Shown here: positions 1 through 7,685 of the stretch, one piece after another
Layout of the letters: every line of letters starts with the position of its first letter
How positions within the stretch are numbered: position 1 is the stretch's first letter
NCBI GenBank assembly: GCA_902588855.1
Contig: CACIQS010000004.1
Location: 1-44,918, forward strand
Length of the DNA stretch: 44,918 nucleotides
Direction of reading: 5' to 3'
From: an uncultured Pelagibacteraceae bacterium
GTDB lineage: Bacteria > Pseudomonadota > Alphaproteobacteria > Pelagibacterales > Pelagibacteraceae
Program-made: the position numbers and the translations under genes
The notes under the pieces: model-generated
The model's input: the letters and a program-made list of their open reading frames with translations, nothing else
What the model was told of the DNA's origin: nothing
Databases searched by the model: none

Positions 1-585
1 TGCATCAAAAATTTTTAAACTATTGTTTATTTTTTTAATCTTTTTTTTTATTTTTTTATTTTGTTTAAAACCATTAAGAAAAACAACATCATAATGCTTT
101 AATTCGTTTGAATTTTCTCTCAAGGGACCTGCTGGTAAAAGAAAATTATTTCCAAAACCTTCATAAGAATTAATACAAACGATTTTTAAATCATACTCAA
201 TATTTTTTTGTTGCAAACCATCATCTAAAATAGCCAAATCAAAGTTTCTTTCTGCTATCTTCAATGCATTTGTTCTGTTTTTTGAGAATATAATTTTACC
301 TCTCTTTTTAAGCAAATTATATTCATCATTTTGACTTGAGTATTTCTTTTTAATAAATACAGTTTTAAATTTATCTCCAAGCAATTTATTTAACTCTACT
401 GCCAAAGACGTTTTACCTGTACCCCCTGCACTTAAATTTCCTATGCAGATTGTTTTTATTTTGAAATTTCTTTTGAAACTAAATTTTTTTAAAAAATTAA
501 TACTGAAAGTAATTAATGTTAAAGGAAATAGCAAAAGAGAGACAAAATTTTTTGTTTGCCAAAAATTTGGTTTCTTGAAAATCAT
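1..585 (-). CDS. lpxK: Tetraacyldisaccharide 4'-kinase LpxK (partial, C-terminus off the left edge)
   Basis: Open reading frame of 195 codons from ATG at 585-583 to the left edge without a stop. LpxK phosphorylates the 4' position of the tetraacyl-disaccharide in lipid A synthesis at the inner face of the cytoplasmic membrane. The N-terminus has one hydrophobic stretch (about residues 14-28), as in the family, followed by a Walker A/P-loop GNLSAGGTGKT and further on DDGLQ and PAGPLRE, all characteristic of LpxK. The start codon overlaps the waaA stop (ATGA), so the two are translationally coupled. The order msbA-waaA-lpxK is the usual alphaproteobacterial arrangement. The C-terminal third is not in the window. 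Confidence 0.9.
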   Translation of the reverse strand, partial: MIFKKPNFWQTKNFVSLLLFPLTLITFSINFLKKFSFKRNFKIKTICIGNLSAGGTGKTSLAVELNKLLGDKFKTVFIKKKYSSQNDEYNLLKKRGKIIFSKNRTNALKIAERNFDLAILDDGLQQKNIEYDLKIVCINSYEGFGNNFLLPAGPLRENSNELKHYDVVFLNGFKQNKKIKKKIKKINNSLKIFDA

Positions 586-1820
586 TGAATATATTTTTCA
601 ATAATACGTATATTATTATCTAAAATTTTATTTCCATTATCAAAAATTTTTTTTCTTTTACTGAGGGGCAGTTTCTTGTTTATTTTTGACAAAACTATAT
701 CTTTCATTTTTAAAACCTTTGAGGTTGTATATGATATTTTATTTATTTTTAAATAGTCGTATATTTCTGTAAAATTAACAATATTGGGTCCATTAATAAT
801 ATAATTACCCAAACGAGTAGCCTCTAATGGATTTTGCCCACCATGGTTTACAATTGATCCTCCCAAGAAAGCAATGTTTGAAAGATTATAAAAATTCTTT
901 GTTTCACCAAAAGTATCAACCAAATAAATATCTGTTTTTTTTGAAATTTTTTGTTTTGTAGAGTGCTTTACCACATTAAGTTTAAATTTTTTTAAATCAT
1001 TAATTATATTTTCTGATCGATTAATATGTCGTGGGATTATAACTGTGATTAAATTAGATAAATTTTTTTTTAATTCAATATGTAATTTAGATATTAATAT
1101 TTCTTCAGTATTGTGAGTGCTACCTGCACAAAAAACTTTAAATTTTTTAAATTGTTCAAATAGTTTTGAGCTTTTATTATTTAATAGATTTTTTTCACCG
1201 TAGTATTTTATATTTCCTGCTGTAATAATCTTTTTAATACCAAGAATTTTAAGATATTTTTTTGTTTCTGTGTTTTGGGGAAGAGCAATTGAGATCCTAT
1301 TAAATATTTCTTTTGCAAAACTTTTTACAATTAACCATTTCTTAAAACTAGACCTTGTAAATCTTGCATTTAATAAAATTATTGGAATTTGATTTTTTTC
1401 TAAATTTCTTATCATATTTGGCCAAATCTCAGAATCCACGAAAATTGCCACTTGAGGTTTCCAAAAGTCGATAAATTTTTTTGTTAAAAAGTTAGTATCT
1501 AAAGGAAAAAACTTGTGAATTGTTTTTTTAAATTTTTGATTTTTAAAAATTTTTGAAGAGCTGGTTGTAGATGAGGTTACAATTATTTTTTTTACCTTTT
1601 TATTTTTTTCTAATCTTTTTAAAACAGGAATTATACTCATTAATTCACCAACACTGACTGCATGAAACCATACTGTTTTTTGAAAATTTTTTCTTGAATA
1701 AATACAATACTTTTCTTGAAATCTATTTATATCTTCTTTCTTTTTTAAAATTCTAAATAAAAAAATTATCGGTGATAATAAAAATAAAATATTCGTTAAT
1801 ATACCGTATATAAAAAACAT
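582..1820 (-). CDS. waaA: 3-deoxy-D-manno-octulosonic acid (Kdo) transferase
   Basis: About 412 residues, the normal length for WaaA/KdtA, which transfers Kdo from CMP-Kdo to lipid IVA. It has an N-terminal membrane anchor (about residues 3-22), then the family motif with WFHAVSVGE and the acceptor-side acidic residue of the GT30 family. Later motifs are AGSTHNTEE and FLGGSIVNHGGQNPLE, the nucleotide-sugar-binding part of the GT-B fold. A TTG at 1823 is possible, but the ATG at 1820-1818 overlaps the last base of the msbA TGA and is preferred. It sits between msbA and lpxK in a lipid A export/assembly operon. Whether it adds one or two Kdo residues cannot be read from the sequence. Confidence 0.93.
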   Translation of the reverse strand: MFFIYGILTNILFLLSPIIFLFRILKKKEDINRFQEKYCIYSRKNFQKTVWFHAVSVGELMSIIPVLKRLEKNKKVKKIIVTSSTTSSSKIFKNQKFKKTIHKFFPLDTNFLTKKFIDFWKPQVAIFVDSEIWPNMIRNLEKNQIPIILLNARFTRSSFKKWLIVKSFAKEIFNRISIALPQNTETKKYLKILGIKKIITAGNIKYYGEKNLLNNKSSKLFEQFKKFKVFCAGSTHNTEEILISKLHIELKKNLSNLITVIIPRHINRSENIINDLKKFKLNVVKHSTKQKISKKTDIYLVDTFGETKNFYNLSNIAFLGGSIVNHGGQNPLEATRLGNYIINGPNIVNFTEIYDYLKINKISYTTSKVLKMKDIVLSKINKKLPLSKRKKIFDNGNKILDNNIRIIEKYIQ

Positions 1821-3562
1821 CAATTTTGTTTTATTTGTCTTTCATAAAAGTTTTTATAAACATTTGAACTTGACAAAAGATCTTTATGAATGCCGGAGTC
1901 AATTATTTTACCCTGATCAACAACATATATTTTATCTGAGTTGAGAATAGTTGATAATCGGTGAGCAATCACAATAGTTGTTTTATTCAATACAAGCTTA
2001 TTTAGTGCAGATTGAATTTTTTCTTCTGTTTCAGAATCTAGAGATGATGTTGCTTCATCAAGTAAAATTATCTTACTTTTTTTCAAAAATGCTCTAGCTA
2101 TTGATAATCTCTGTTTTTCTCCTCCTGATAATTTAACTCCATTTTCTCCAATTTTTGTTTCATATTTATTATCTAAATTTTCAATGAAGTCTTTACACAT
2201 AGCATTTTCTGCTGCCTCATATATTTCCTCTAAACTAGCATCTGGGTTTGCATATTTGATATTATTCAAAACAGTATCGTCGAAAAGAGTTACATTTTGA
2301 TCAACAATTGAAATTTCTTTTCTTAAAGAATTTAAGTTTATTTTTGAAATATCTTGTTCATCTATTTTGATATTACCATCATTTGGAGAATAAATTCTTG
2401 GTATCATATTTAGCAAAGTTGACTTTCCCGATCCACTATGACCAACTAAAGCAGTCATTTTTCCACCTGAAAATTCAGCAGATATATTTTTTAAAACTTT
2501 ATTCTCAAAATTTGATTTGTAAGAAAAATTAATATTATTAAATAAAATATTACCATCTTTTAAATCTAAGCTTTTACCTTTTTCATTAGCATTAATCTCA
2601 ACTTCCATATCTACTATTGGTAAAATTCTTTTTGCTGCTGCTAACCCTTGACCAATTGCAACATTAACCTTTGTAAGCGTTTTAACTGGTTGATAAGCTA
2701 ACATCATTGCTGCTAAAAAGGAGAAAAAGTTATTAATTCCCAATTCGTTGTTTATTATAAGTTTTCCAGAATAAAAAATTAATATTGCAATCATTATTCC
2801 TGTTAAAACCTCCATTACTGGAGCAGACCTGATATAAACAGCAGCAATTTTTGCAGATTTTTCCTTAAGATTATTTACAAATATTTCAGATCTAGATTTT
2901 TCAAATTCTTCTCTTTGAAAGATTTTTATAATTTTGTGATTTTTAAATAAATCAATTAAATACCTATTAAGATCTCCTGATCTTTCTTGTGCTTGAGTTG
3001 AAACTTTGCCCATTCTTTTCCCAAGAACTTTAGCAGTTACAGATGCTAAAGGTATCATAATGATTGCTATTAAAGATAATTTCCAATTTTGGTAAAACAT
3101 TACTATTAATAGTCCTATCAATGTAAGACCATCTTTAAACAAACTTAAGAACGCTTCTGATAACATCCTTGTTATTTGCTGAACATCAAAATTTAAATTT
3201 GAAATATAATTACCTGAGTGCTTATTTTCTATGGTTTCCGTATCTGCCTTGATGAAAGATTTTAGCATATCTATTTGGATTATTTTTTTTACTTCTTCAC
3301 CTACATTAATCATAATTAGTTTTGCAAAATAAAGTGAGATACCTTTTGTTGTGAAAGCTAAAATAATTGCAAATGGAATTAATATTATTAAAGTTTGATC
3401 TCTATTTATAAATATCTTTTCAATTGCAGGGTCTAATAACCAAGCTGTTGCCGAAGTGCTAACTGCAACTAATACTGATAATAAAGCAGCCAATATTATT
3501 TTGATTATAAATTTACTTGTGTATTGATTATAAAGTCTCTTAAAAATATCAGTATTATTCAT
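1820..3562 (-). CDS. msbA: Lipid A export ABC transporter, MsbA-like (permease/ATPase fusion)
   Basis: Half-transporter of about 580 residues with an N-terminal six-helix membrane domain (about residues 20-300) and a C-terminal ATPase. The ATPase shows Walker A GHSGSGKST (about 374-382), signature LSGGEKQRL and Walker B KIILLDEAT followed by the H-loop IAHRLST. Such homodimers flip lipid A-core across the inner membrane. The position directly upstream of waaA and lpxK supports the MsbA assignment over a drug exporter, although sequence alone cannot exclude another lipid substrate. A TTG three bases upstream is an alternative start; ATG at 3562-3560 is used here. The upstream ubiA stop is only a few bases away, so it probably belongs to the same transcript. 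Confidence 0.88.
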   Translation of the reverse strand: MNNTDIFKRLYNQYTSKFIIKIILAALLSVLVAVSTSATAWLLDPAIEKIFINRDQTLIILIPFAIILAFTTKGISLYFAKLIMINVGEEVKKIIQIDMLKSFIKADTETIENKHSGNYISNLNFDVQQITRMLSEAFLSLFKDGLTLIGLLIVMFYQNWKLSLIAIIMIPLASVTAKVLGKRMGKVSTQAQERSGDLNRYLIDLFKNHKIIKIFQREEFEKSRSEIFVNNLKEKSAKIAAVYIRSAPVMEVLTGIMIAILIFYSGKLIINNELGINNFFSFLAAMMLAYQPVKTLTKVNVAIGQGLAAAKRILPIVDMEVEINANEKGKSLDLKDGNILFNNINFSYKSNFENKVLKNISAEFSGGKMTALVGHSGSGKSTLLNMIPRIYSPNDGNIKIDEQDISKINLNSLRKEISIVDQNVTLFDDTVLNNIKYANPDASLEEIYEAAENAMCKDFIENLDNKYETKIGENGVKLSGGEKQRLSIARAFLKKSKIILLDEATSSLDSETEEKIQSALNKLVLNKTTIVIAHRLSTILNSDKIYVVDQGKIIDSGIHKDLLSSSNVYKNFYERQIKQN

Positions 3563-3569
3563 CAATATA

Positions 3570-4436
3570 TTAGATCAGTTTTCCAACAAAAATATTTATT
3601 AACACAATCAGTCCTAGGAAATTATTACTTTTAAACTTGGTAAGACAATCATTTGTATCAGAAATATTTAATTTTTTGATTTGAAACACAAAAAGTTGTG
3701 CTGTTGGTATAATTAAAAAAATAAAATAAAATAATTTAAAATTCATATTTATTCCTACAAATATTAAAGAGACAACAAATATGAAATAACAAAACAATAA
3801 AAATTTTTTTGGATCATTTTTAAATTTTATTGAAGTTGATTTAACCCCTATAATTTCATCATCTTTAATATCTTGAAATCCATATATTGTGTCGTAACCG
3901 AGTGTCCAAAATATGGCTCCAAAATAAAAGGCAATAGCAATTAAAGAAATTTCATTTGAAATTGATATCCAAGCTAAAACTAAGCCAAAATTAAAAGTAA
4001 TTCCTAAAAATAATTGCGGCCAATAAGTAATTCTTTTCATTAAAGGATATGTAAAAGCTAGTGGCATAGACAATAATGCCATGTAAATTGTAAGTTTGTT
4101 AAAATTTATTAACACTAAAAATGCTAATCCACATAAAATAATTGAGTAAATTAAAGCAAGTTTAACAGAAACTTTACCTGACGCTATAGGTCTATTTTTT
4201 GTACGCTCAACTTTTTTATCAAAATTTTTATCAACAATATCATTGACGATGCAACCCGCAGAACGCATCAAAATTGAACCAGCTAAAAAAAGTGAGCCAA
4301 AAAAAATATAATGACTTAAAGAAGAATTAAAGTCATAAACTAATGTTAATCCCCAAATGCATGGCCAAAATAACAACATAAAACCTATTGGTTTTTTTAA
4401 TCTCGTTAATTCAATAAATAAGTTTAGTTGGTTCAT
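3570..4436 (-). CDS. ubiA: 4-hydroxybenzoate polyprenyltransferase
   Basis: Integral membrane prenyltransferase of 288 residues with about eight to nine hydrophobic helices. It attaches the polyprenyl tail to 4-hydroxybenzoate in ubiquinone synthesis. The first aspartate-rich motif is NDIVDKNFDKKVERTKNRP (NDxxDxxxD class), and the second is DIKDDEIIGVKS. The KNRPIASG string is typical of UbiA rather than of CtaB haem O synthase, which is present separately in this window. The length matches the family. The start is ATG at 4436. A 49-bp divergent gap separates it from the DUF2721 gene and must hold both promoters. Confidence 0.93.
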   Translation of the reverse strand: MNQLNLFIELTRLKKPIGFMLLFWPCIWGLTLVYDFNSSLSHYIFFGSLFLAGSILMRSAGCIVNDIVDKNFDKKVERTKNRPIASGKVSVKLALIYSIILCGLAFLVLINFNKLTIYMALLSMPLAFTYPLMKRITYWPQLFLGITFNFGLVLAWISISNEISLIAIAFYFGAIFWTLGYDTIYGFQDIKDDEIIGVKSTSIKFKNDPKKFLLFCYFIFVVSLIFVGINMNFKLFYFIFLIIPTAQLFVFQIKKLNISDTNDCLTKFKSNNFLGLIVLINIFVGKLI

Positions 4437-4485
4437 AATTTACTTGTAAATAACAAAGGCTAGTTTCATAATCAATTTGATTCGT

Positions 4486-4890
4486 ATGAATATTGATTAC
4501 ACAGTCACAGCATTAATGTTTCCTGCTATTCCATTACTTATGAGTGTTTATAGCAATAGATTTCATTCTCTTAGTATCTTAATTCGTCAGCTTCATGACG
4601 AGCACGTTTATGAAAAACATATTCCACCAGAATGGAAGAAGCAGTTTATCAATTTAAGTGGCAGGATAACTCTTCTCAGATGGACAATTTTATTTGCCTC
4701 ATTTGGTTTCTTATTTAATATGCTAACAGTTTTCGCACTTTACTTAGATGAAGTTTTTGCTGCGAGAGTAATTTTTGGTTCTTGCTGTCTATCTATGATT
4801 ATTTCAATTATTTTTTTTATTAGAGAAATTCAAATTTCAACAAATGCATTAAAATTGCATATGTCTGATATGGATGTTGATGTTAGTTAG
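4486..4890 (+). CDS. DUF2721 family membrane protein
   Basis: Small membrane protein of about 134 residues of unknown function. There is a hydrophobic segment near the N-terminus (about residues 5-22), a charged stretch with a conserved-looking HDEH, and two more membrane helices near residues 65-85 and 92-112. This three-helix layout matches the DUF2721 family. A TTG at 4477 is in frame, but the ATG at 4486 begins directly before the family-like NIDYTVTALMFPAIPLL and is preferred. The last codons overlap the 3' end of the convergent quinone oxidoreductase by 8 bp. I know of no assigned function for the family. Confidence 0.75.
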   Translation: MNIDYTVTALMFPAIPLLMSVYSNRFHSLSILIRQLHDEHVYEKHIPPEWKKQFINLSGRITLLRWTILFASFGFLFNMLTVFALYLDEVFAARVIFGSCCLSMIISIIFFIREIQISTNALKLHMSDMDVDVS

Positions 4891-5857
4891 GAACTATCAC
4901 AGCTGGGCCTAAAATTTTTCTTCCTTCAAGATCTTGATGTGCTTTAACGACTTCTTCTAATTTATACTTTTTAAAAATTTTAATTTTAACTTTACCAGAG
5001 CTAATTTTTTCAAACATTGTTTTTGATGCTTCATCTAATTCTTCTCTAGTAGAAAGATATTGTTGCATTGACGGTCTTACCAAGTAAAGCCCTTTTGGTT
5101 GAATAACTCTTGGTACACTAATATCAGATAATGGGCCAGATGCATTTCCAAAAGAAACCATCATTCCTCTTATTGCCAAACATTCAATAGATCCATCTAA
5201 TGTATCTTTACCAACACCATCGTAGACAACAGGGACACCCTTACCGTTTGTAATTTCTAAAACTTTTTTTGCAAAATCTTCTTTATTGTAATTTATAACA
5301 TGATCATAATCATTTTCTTTTGCTATATTTATTTTTTCATCTGATCCAACTGTACCTATAACAGTGCAGCCCAAATTTTTTGCCCATTGTCCAAAAATTT
5401 GACCAACCCCACCAGCAGCCGCGTGAAACAATATTGTTTCTCCTGATTTAACAGGATAAGTTTTATGCAAAAGATAAAAAGTTGTTAATCCTTTAGTCAT
5501 TAAAGTTGCAGCTATCTCAAGATCAATACCATCTGGTACTTTTACTAAATTCTTAGTAGGATAATTTCTATGGGAAGCATAAGAACCTAAAGGAATACCT
5601 GCATAACAAATTTTATCACCAACTTTAAAGTCTTTTACATTCTCACCAACATCAGTAATTACTCCGGCACCCTCCAAACCCAAACCAATTGGTAGTTTTA
5701 AAGGGTACAAACCTGACCTATGGTAGGTATCGATATAGTTAAGACCAATTGCTTTTTGTTCAATGGTTACCTGATCAGGACCAGGTTTATCTAAAGAAAT
5801 ATCCTTAACTTCTAAAACTTCAGGTCCACCAGTTTTGTTAATTTCTACGGCTTTCAT
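4883..5857 (-). CDS. qor: NADPH:quinone reductase, zeta-crystallin type (MDR superfamily)
   Basis: A 324-residue medium-chain dehydrogenase/reductase without the zinc ligands of alcohol dehydrogenases. The N-terminal GroES-like domain includes GLNYIDTYHRSGLYPLKLP, the quinone-reductase signature. The nucleotide-binding domain shows AAAGGVGQ (about residue 146 onward), the AxxGxxG motif of the family, which favours NADPH. The C-terminus KAHQDLEGRKILGPAVI is typical of QOR. It would reduce small quinones or enones in the cytoplasm. It lies 3 bp downstream of the pirin gene on the same strand, probably in one transcript. Confidence 0.9.
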   Translation of the reverse strand: MKAVEINKTGGPEVLEVKDISLDKPGPDQVTIEQKAIGLNYIDTYHRSGLYPLKLPIGLGLEGAGVITDVGENVKDFKVGDKICYAGIPLGSYASHRNYPTKNLVKVPDGIDLEIAATLMTKGLTTFYLLHKTYPVKSGETILFHAAAGGVGQIFGQWAKNLGCTVIGTVGSDEKINIAKENDYDHVINYNKEDFAKKVLEITNGKGVPVVYDGVGKDTLDGSIECLAIRGMMVSFGNASGPLSDISVPRVIQPKGLYLVRPSMQQYLSTREELDEASKTMFEKISSGKVKIKIFKKYKLEEVVKAHQDLEGRKILGPAVIVPN

Positions 5858-5860
5858 AAT

Positions 5861-6703
5861 TTATTTTACAAATGTACCATTATGATAATCTTGCACTGCT
5901 TGCAAGATTTCTGCTTTAGTATTCATTACAAATGGTCCACCTCTAGCTATTTCTTCATTAATTGGTTTACCTGAAATTACTAAAAATTTAGCATTAGTTT
6001 TTGCTTTCACTTTTAGCTCTTTACCTTTTGTTAATAGTATTAAAGTACTATCCTTAACATTATCATGTTTCTTACTACCAATTCCTATTTCTCCATTTAT
6101 CAAGTATACAAATGTATTGTGACTTAATGGAATATTAAAATTAAACTCTTTGTCTTTATTTAGCTCAACATCAAAGTAAACTGGTTCTACATTATGACCT
6201 TTCACAGATCCTTCAGCTTTTTCAAATTTCCCAGCTATGACTTTTACTTGTTTTTCATCATCTTTATGAACACTTATTTTGTCTGCATCAATATAAATGT
6301 ATTCTGGCTTACTCATTTTTAATTTAGCAGGCATGTTAATCCATAATTGAAACCCATGAAGTCTTCCTTCTTTCATAGCAGGCATCTCTGAATGAATAAT
6401 TCCGCTTCCTGTTTTCATCCACTGAACATCTCCTGCAGTCATTCTTCCTTCACCACCAGTGCTATCTTTGTGTTCAAAATCTCCAGCTAACATATAAGTC
6501 ACTGTTTCAATTCCCCGATGGGGGTGAGGTGGAAATCCAGCAATATAATCTTCACTATTTTCAGATCCGAATTCATCTAGCATTAAAAAAGGATCAAAAT
6601 AATTTGGCTCTACACCAATACTTCTTTTTAACTTTACTCCTGCACCATCTGAAGCAGGGATAGGGTCGATAATTTTACTTACTTCTATATTAAAATTAGT
6701 CAT
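5861..6703 (-). CDS. Pirin family protein
   Basis: A 280-residue bicupin of the pirin family. The N-terminal cupin contains the metal-binding motif HPHRGIETVTY and later GSGIIHSEMP, which supply the histidines and glutamate that bind iron in pirins. The C-terminal cupin ends with GGPFVMNTKAEI, a typical pirin ending. Bacterial pirins have been linked to quercetin dioxygenase activity and to redox regulation; the role here cannot be read from the sequence. It is transcribed with qor, which supports an oxidative-stress or aromatic/quinone role by inference only. Its promoter must lie in 6704-6750, back to back with the riboswitch promoter. Confidence 0.9.
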   Translation of the reverse strand: MTNFNIEVSKIIDPIPASDGAGVKLKRSIGVEPNYFDPFLMLDEFGSENSEDYIAGFPPHPHRGIETVTYMLAGDFEHKDSTGGEGRMTAGDVQWMKTGSGIIHSEMPAMKEGRLHGFQLWINMPAKLKMSKPEYIYIDADKISVHKDDEKQVKVIAGKFEKAEGSVKGHNVEPVYFDVELNKDKEFNFNIPLSHNTFVYLINGEIGIGSKKHDNVKDSTLILLTKGKELKVKAKTNAKFLVISGKPINEEIARGGPFVMNTKAEILQAVQDYHNGTFVK

Positions 6704-6751
6704 TTCAATGAATTAATCACTAAATTGTAAAATACAACAATCATTATTCTT

Positions 6752-6780
6752 TTGACAATTCATTTTATTCATGGTGTTAT
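6752..6780 (+). promoter_or_regulatory. Strong sigma70-type promoter driving the tandem riboswitch
   Basis: Exact -35 TTGACA at 6752-6757, a 17-bp spacer, and -10 TGTTAT at 6775-6780. Transcription would start near 6786-6788, right at the 5' strand of the SAM-II P1 stem, as expected for a riboswitch leader. It is one of the two best promoter matches seen in the window. It points to the plus strand, away from pirin. Confidence 0.7.
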
Positions 6781-6785
6781 TTATG

Positions 6786-6838
6786 TGCGCCGATTTAAGT
6801 TAAATTGCGGGCGCTTAAAAAATCCAGCTAAAGCGACA
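6786..6838 (+). promoter_or_regulatory. SAM-II riboswitch aptamer
   Basis: The layout matches the SAM-II pseudoknot known from alphaproteobacteria and marine metagenomes. P1 5' strand GCGCC (6787-6791) pairs with GGCGC (6810-6814). Between them are the conserved GATTTAA (6792-6798) and ATTGC (6804-6808). After P1 comes an A-rich linker and the conserved AGCTAAA (6826-6832), then GCGAC. The pseudoknot P2 can form between GTT (6799-6801) and GAC (6835-6837). SAM-II normally represses methionine/SAM-cycle genes when SAM binds. The match is by eye against remembered consensus; a covariance-model search was not run. Confidence 0.85.
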
Positions 6839-6842
6839 TGTC

Positions 6843-6872
6843 AACCACCGCTTCAGCTGGTGGTTTTTTTTT
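6843..6872 (+). terminator. Rho-independent terminator controlled by the SAM-II aptamer
   Basis: Stem AACCACC (6843-6849) pairs with GGTGGTT (6859-6865) across a 9-base loop, and nine T follow (6864-6872). The aptamer tail CCAGCTAAAGCG (6824-6835) can pair with CGCTTCAGCTGG (6849-6860) at 11 of 12 positions, which would destroy this hairpin. Since that tail is bound in the SAM-II pseudoknot, SAM should favour termination. Confidence 0.85.
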
Positions 6873-6890
6873 GAGCTCCTCAAAATTGAA

Positions 6891-6946
6891 CCGGGTATTT
6901 GAACCGTATTGTGCACCCTGCATTTTGCTAAAGCACTAAAAAGGAG
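6891..6946 (+). promoter_or_regulatory. SAM-V-like riboswitch aptamer ending on a Shine-Dalgarno sequence
   Basis: A second aptamer-like element just after the terminator. P1 is GGGT (6893-6896) with ACCC (6915-6918). The enclosed strand TTTGAACCGTATTG (6898-6911) closely resembles the SAM-II/SAM-V core. Downstream are GCTAAA (6927-6932) and AAAAAGGAG (6938-6946). In the pseudoknot, CC (6904-6905) would pair with GG (6943-6944) of the Shine-Dalgarno sequence, so SAM binding would block translation. SAM-II followed by SAM-V is a tandem described in Pelagibacter upstream of bhmT. Here no start codon (ATG, GTG, TTG) lies at a usable distance after the GGAG. The alternative is an incomplete or decayed element. 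Confidence 0.68.
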
Positions 6947-6997
6947 AAAAGAGTTTTTATTCTGACCCTCTTAGTTGGTTTTCAAGCTCTTTTCTCC
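6938..6997 (-). terminator. Probable terminator of the HAD gene, sharing bases with the plus-strand Shine-Dalgarno
   Basis: Perfect 11-bp inverted repeat: GGAGAAAAGAG (6943-6953) and CTCTTTTCTCC (6987-6997) with a 33-base loop. Read on the minus strand it is followed by five T (6942-6938), fitting a Rho-independent terminator 4 bases after the HAD stop. The loop is longer than usual. On the plus strand the same stem would bury the Shine-Dalgarno sequence of the SAM-V-like element. Confidence 0.5.
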
Positions 6998-7000
6998 AAT

Positions 7001-7669
7001 TTAAATTTCTATATTAGTTAAAAGATCTTTTAAGTTTTTGATTTCTAATTTTGGTTGGTAGTCAAGATTGTCAAATATATTATTATTTCTGTTCACCCAA
7101 ATAGAATTGTAACCATAATTTCCACCACCAGAAACATCCCAGGTATTTGAACTTAAAAAAACAACTTCTTTTTTTTGAATTTTATATTTCTTTATTGGAA
7201 TATCGTAAACTCTGGAGTGTGGTTTATAAATTCCAACTTCTTCAATTGAAAAAATATCATCAAATATATTTTCTAAGTTATTGCTATTAACCAATTCATT
7301 AAGAAGGTAAGGAGTACCATTCGAAAGAATGGCTAGTTTTAAATTTTTTTCTTTAAGTGATTTTAAAACTTCAGGAACTTCGCTGAAGGGAGAAAGAACT
7401 TTATAAAGATCTAATAATTCATTTCTCATTGAAGAGTCTATCTCATAAGCTTTCATTGATTTATCCAAACTATCTTCTGTTATTTGCCAAAAATCCTTAT
7501 GACGTTTCATTAAACTTCTTAGCCAAGTATATTCTAATTGTGTAGTTCTCCAATGATTAGCAAAATCTTCCCACTTATCACCTATTTTATCTTTACATTT
7601 TTTAGCTGCTGAATTGACATCAAATAAAGTTCCGTAAGCATCAAAAATTATTGCTTTAATATTTTTCAT
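7001..7669 (-). CDS. Haloacid dehalogenase type II-like hydrolase (HAD superfamily)
   Basis: A 222-residue HAD hydrolase. Motif I is IFDAYGTLFDV with the nucleophilic aspartate near residue 10. Motif II is ILSNGTP, motif III the lysine in IYKPHSRVY, and motif IV SSNTWDVSGG. These match (S)-2-haloacid dehalogenases type II, including the helical cap with a YTWLRSLM-like stretch. The family also contains phosphatases, so dehalogenase activity is likely but not certain. It is the only coding sequence where one would expect the target of the upstream tandem riboswitch, yet it lies on the opposite strand. It is divergent from rsmE with only 16 bp between start codons. Confidence 0.85.
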   Translation of the reverse strand: MKNIKAIIFDAYGTLFDVNSAAKKCKDKIGDKWEDFANHWRTTQLEYTWLRSLMKRHKDFWQITEDSLDKSMKAYEIDSSMRNELLDLYKVLSPFSEVPEVLKSLKEKNLKLAILSNGTPYLLNELVNSNNLENIFDDIFSIEEVGIYKPHSRVYDIPIKKYKIQKKEVVFLSSNTWDVSGGGNYGYNSIWVNRNNNIFDNLDYQPKLEIKNLKDLLTNIEI

Positions 7670-7685
7670 AAACTAACTTATCAAT

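Noticed and set aside
4437..4485. Regulatory element between ubiA and the DUF2721 gene
   Set aside because: The 49-bp divergent spacer must carry promoters, but no clear motif or repeat was seen.
6838..6939. A 33-codon ORF (ATG 6838, TAA 6937) running through the terminator and SAM-V-like element, ending just before the GGAG
   Set aside because: It has no Shine-Dalgarno, its ATG lies in the loop of the anti-terminator, and its sequence is dictated by RNA structure. A leader peptide cannot be excluded but is not supported.
6959..7018. Possible start at ATT or CTG after the SAM-V-like Shine-Dalgarno, giving about 20 codons
   Set aside because: These are very rare start codons, and the reading frame only covers the inverted repeat and the end of the HAD gene on the other strand.
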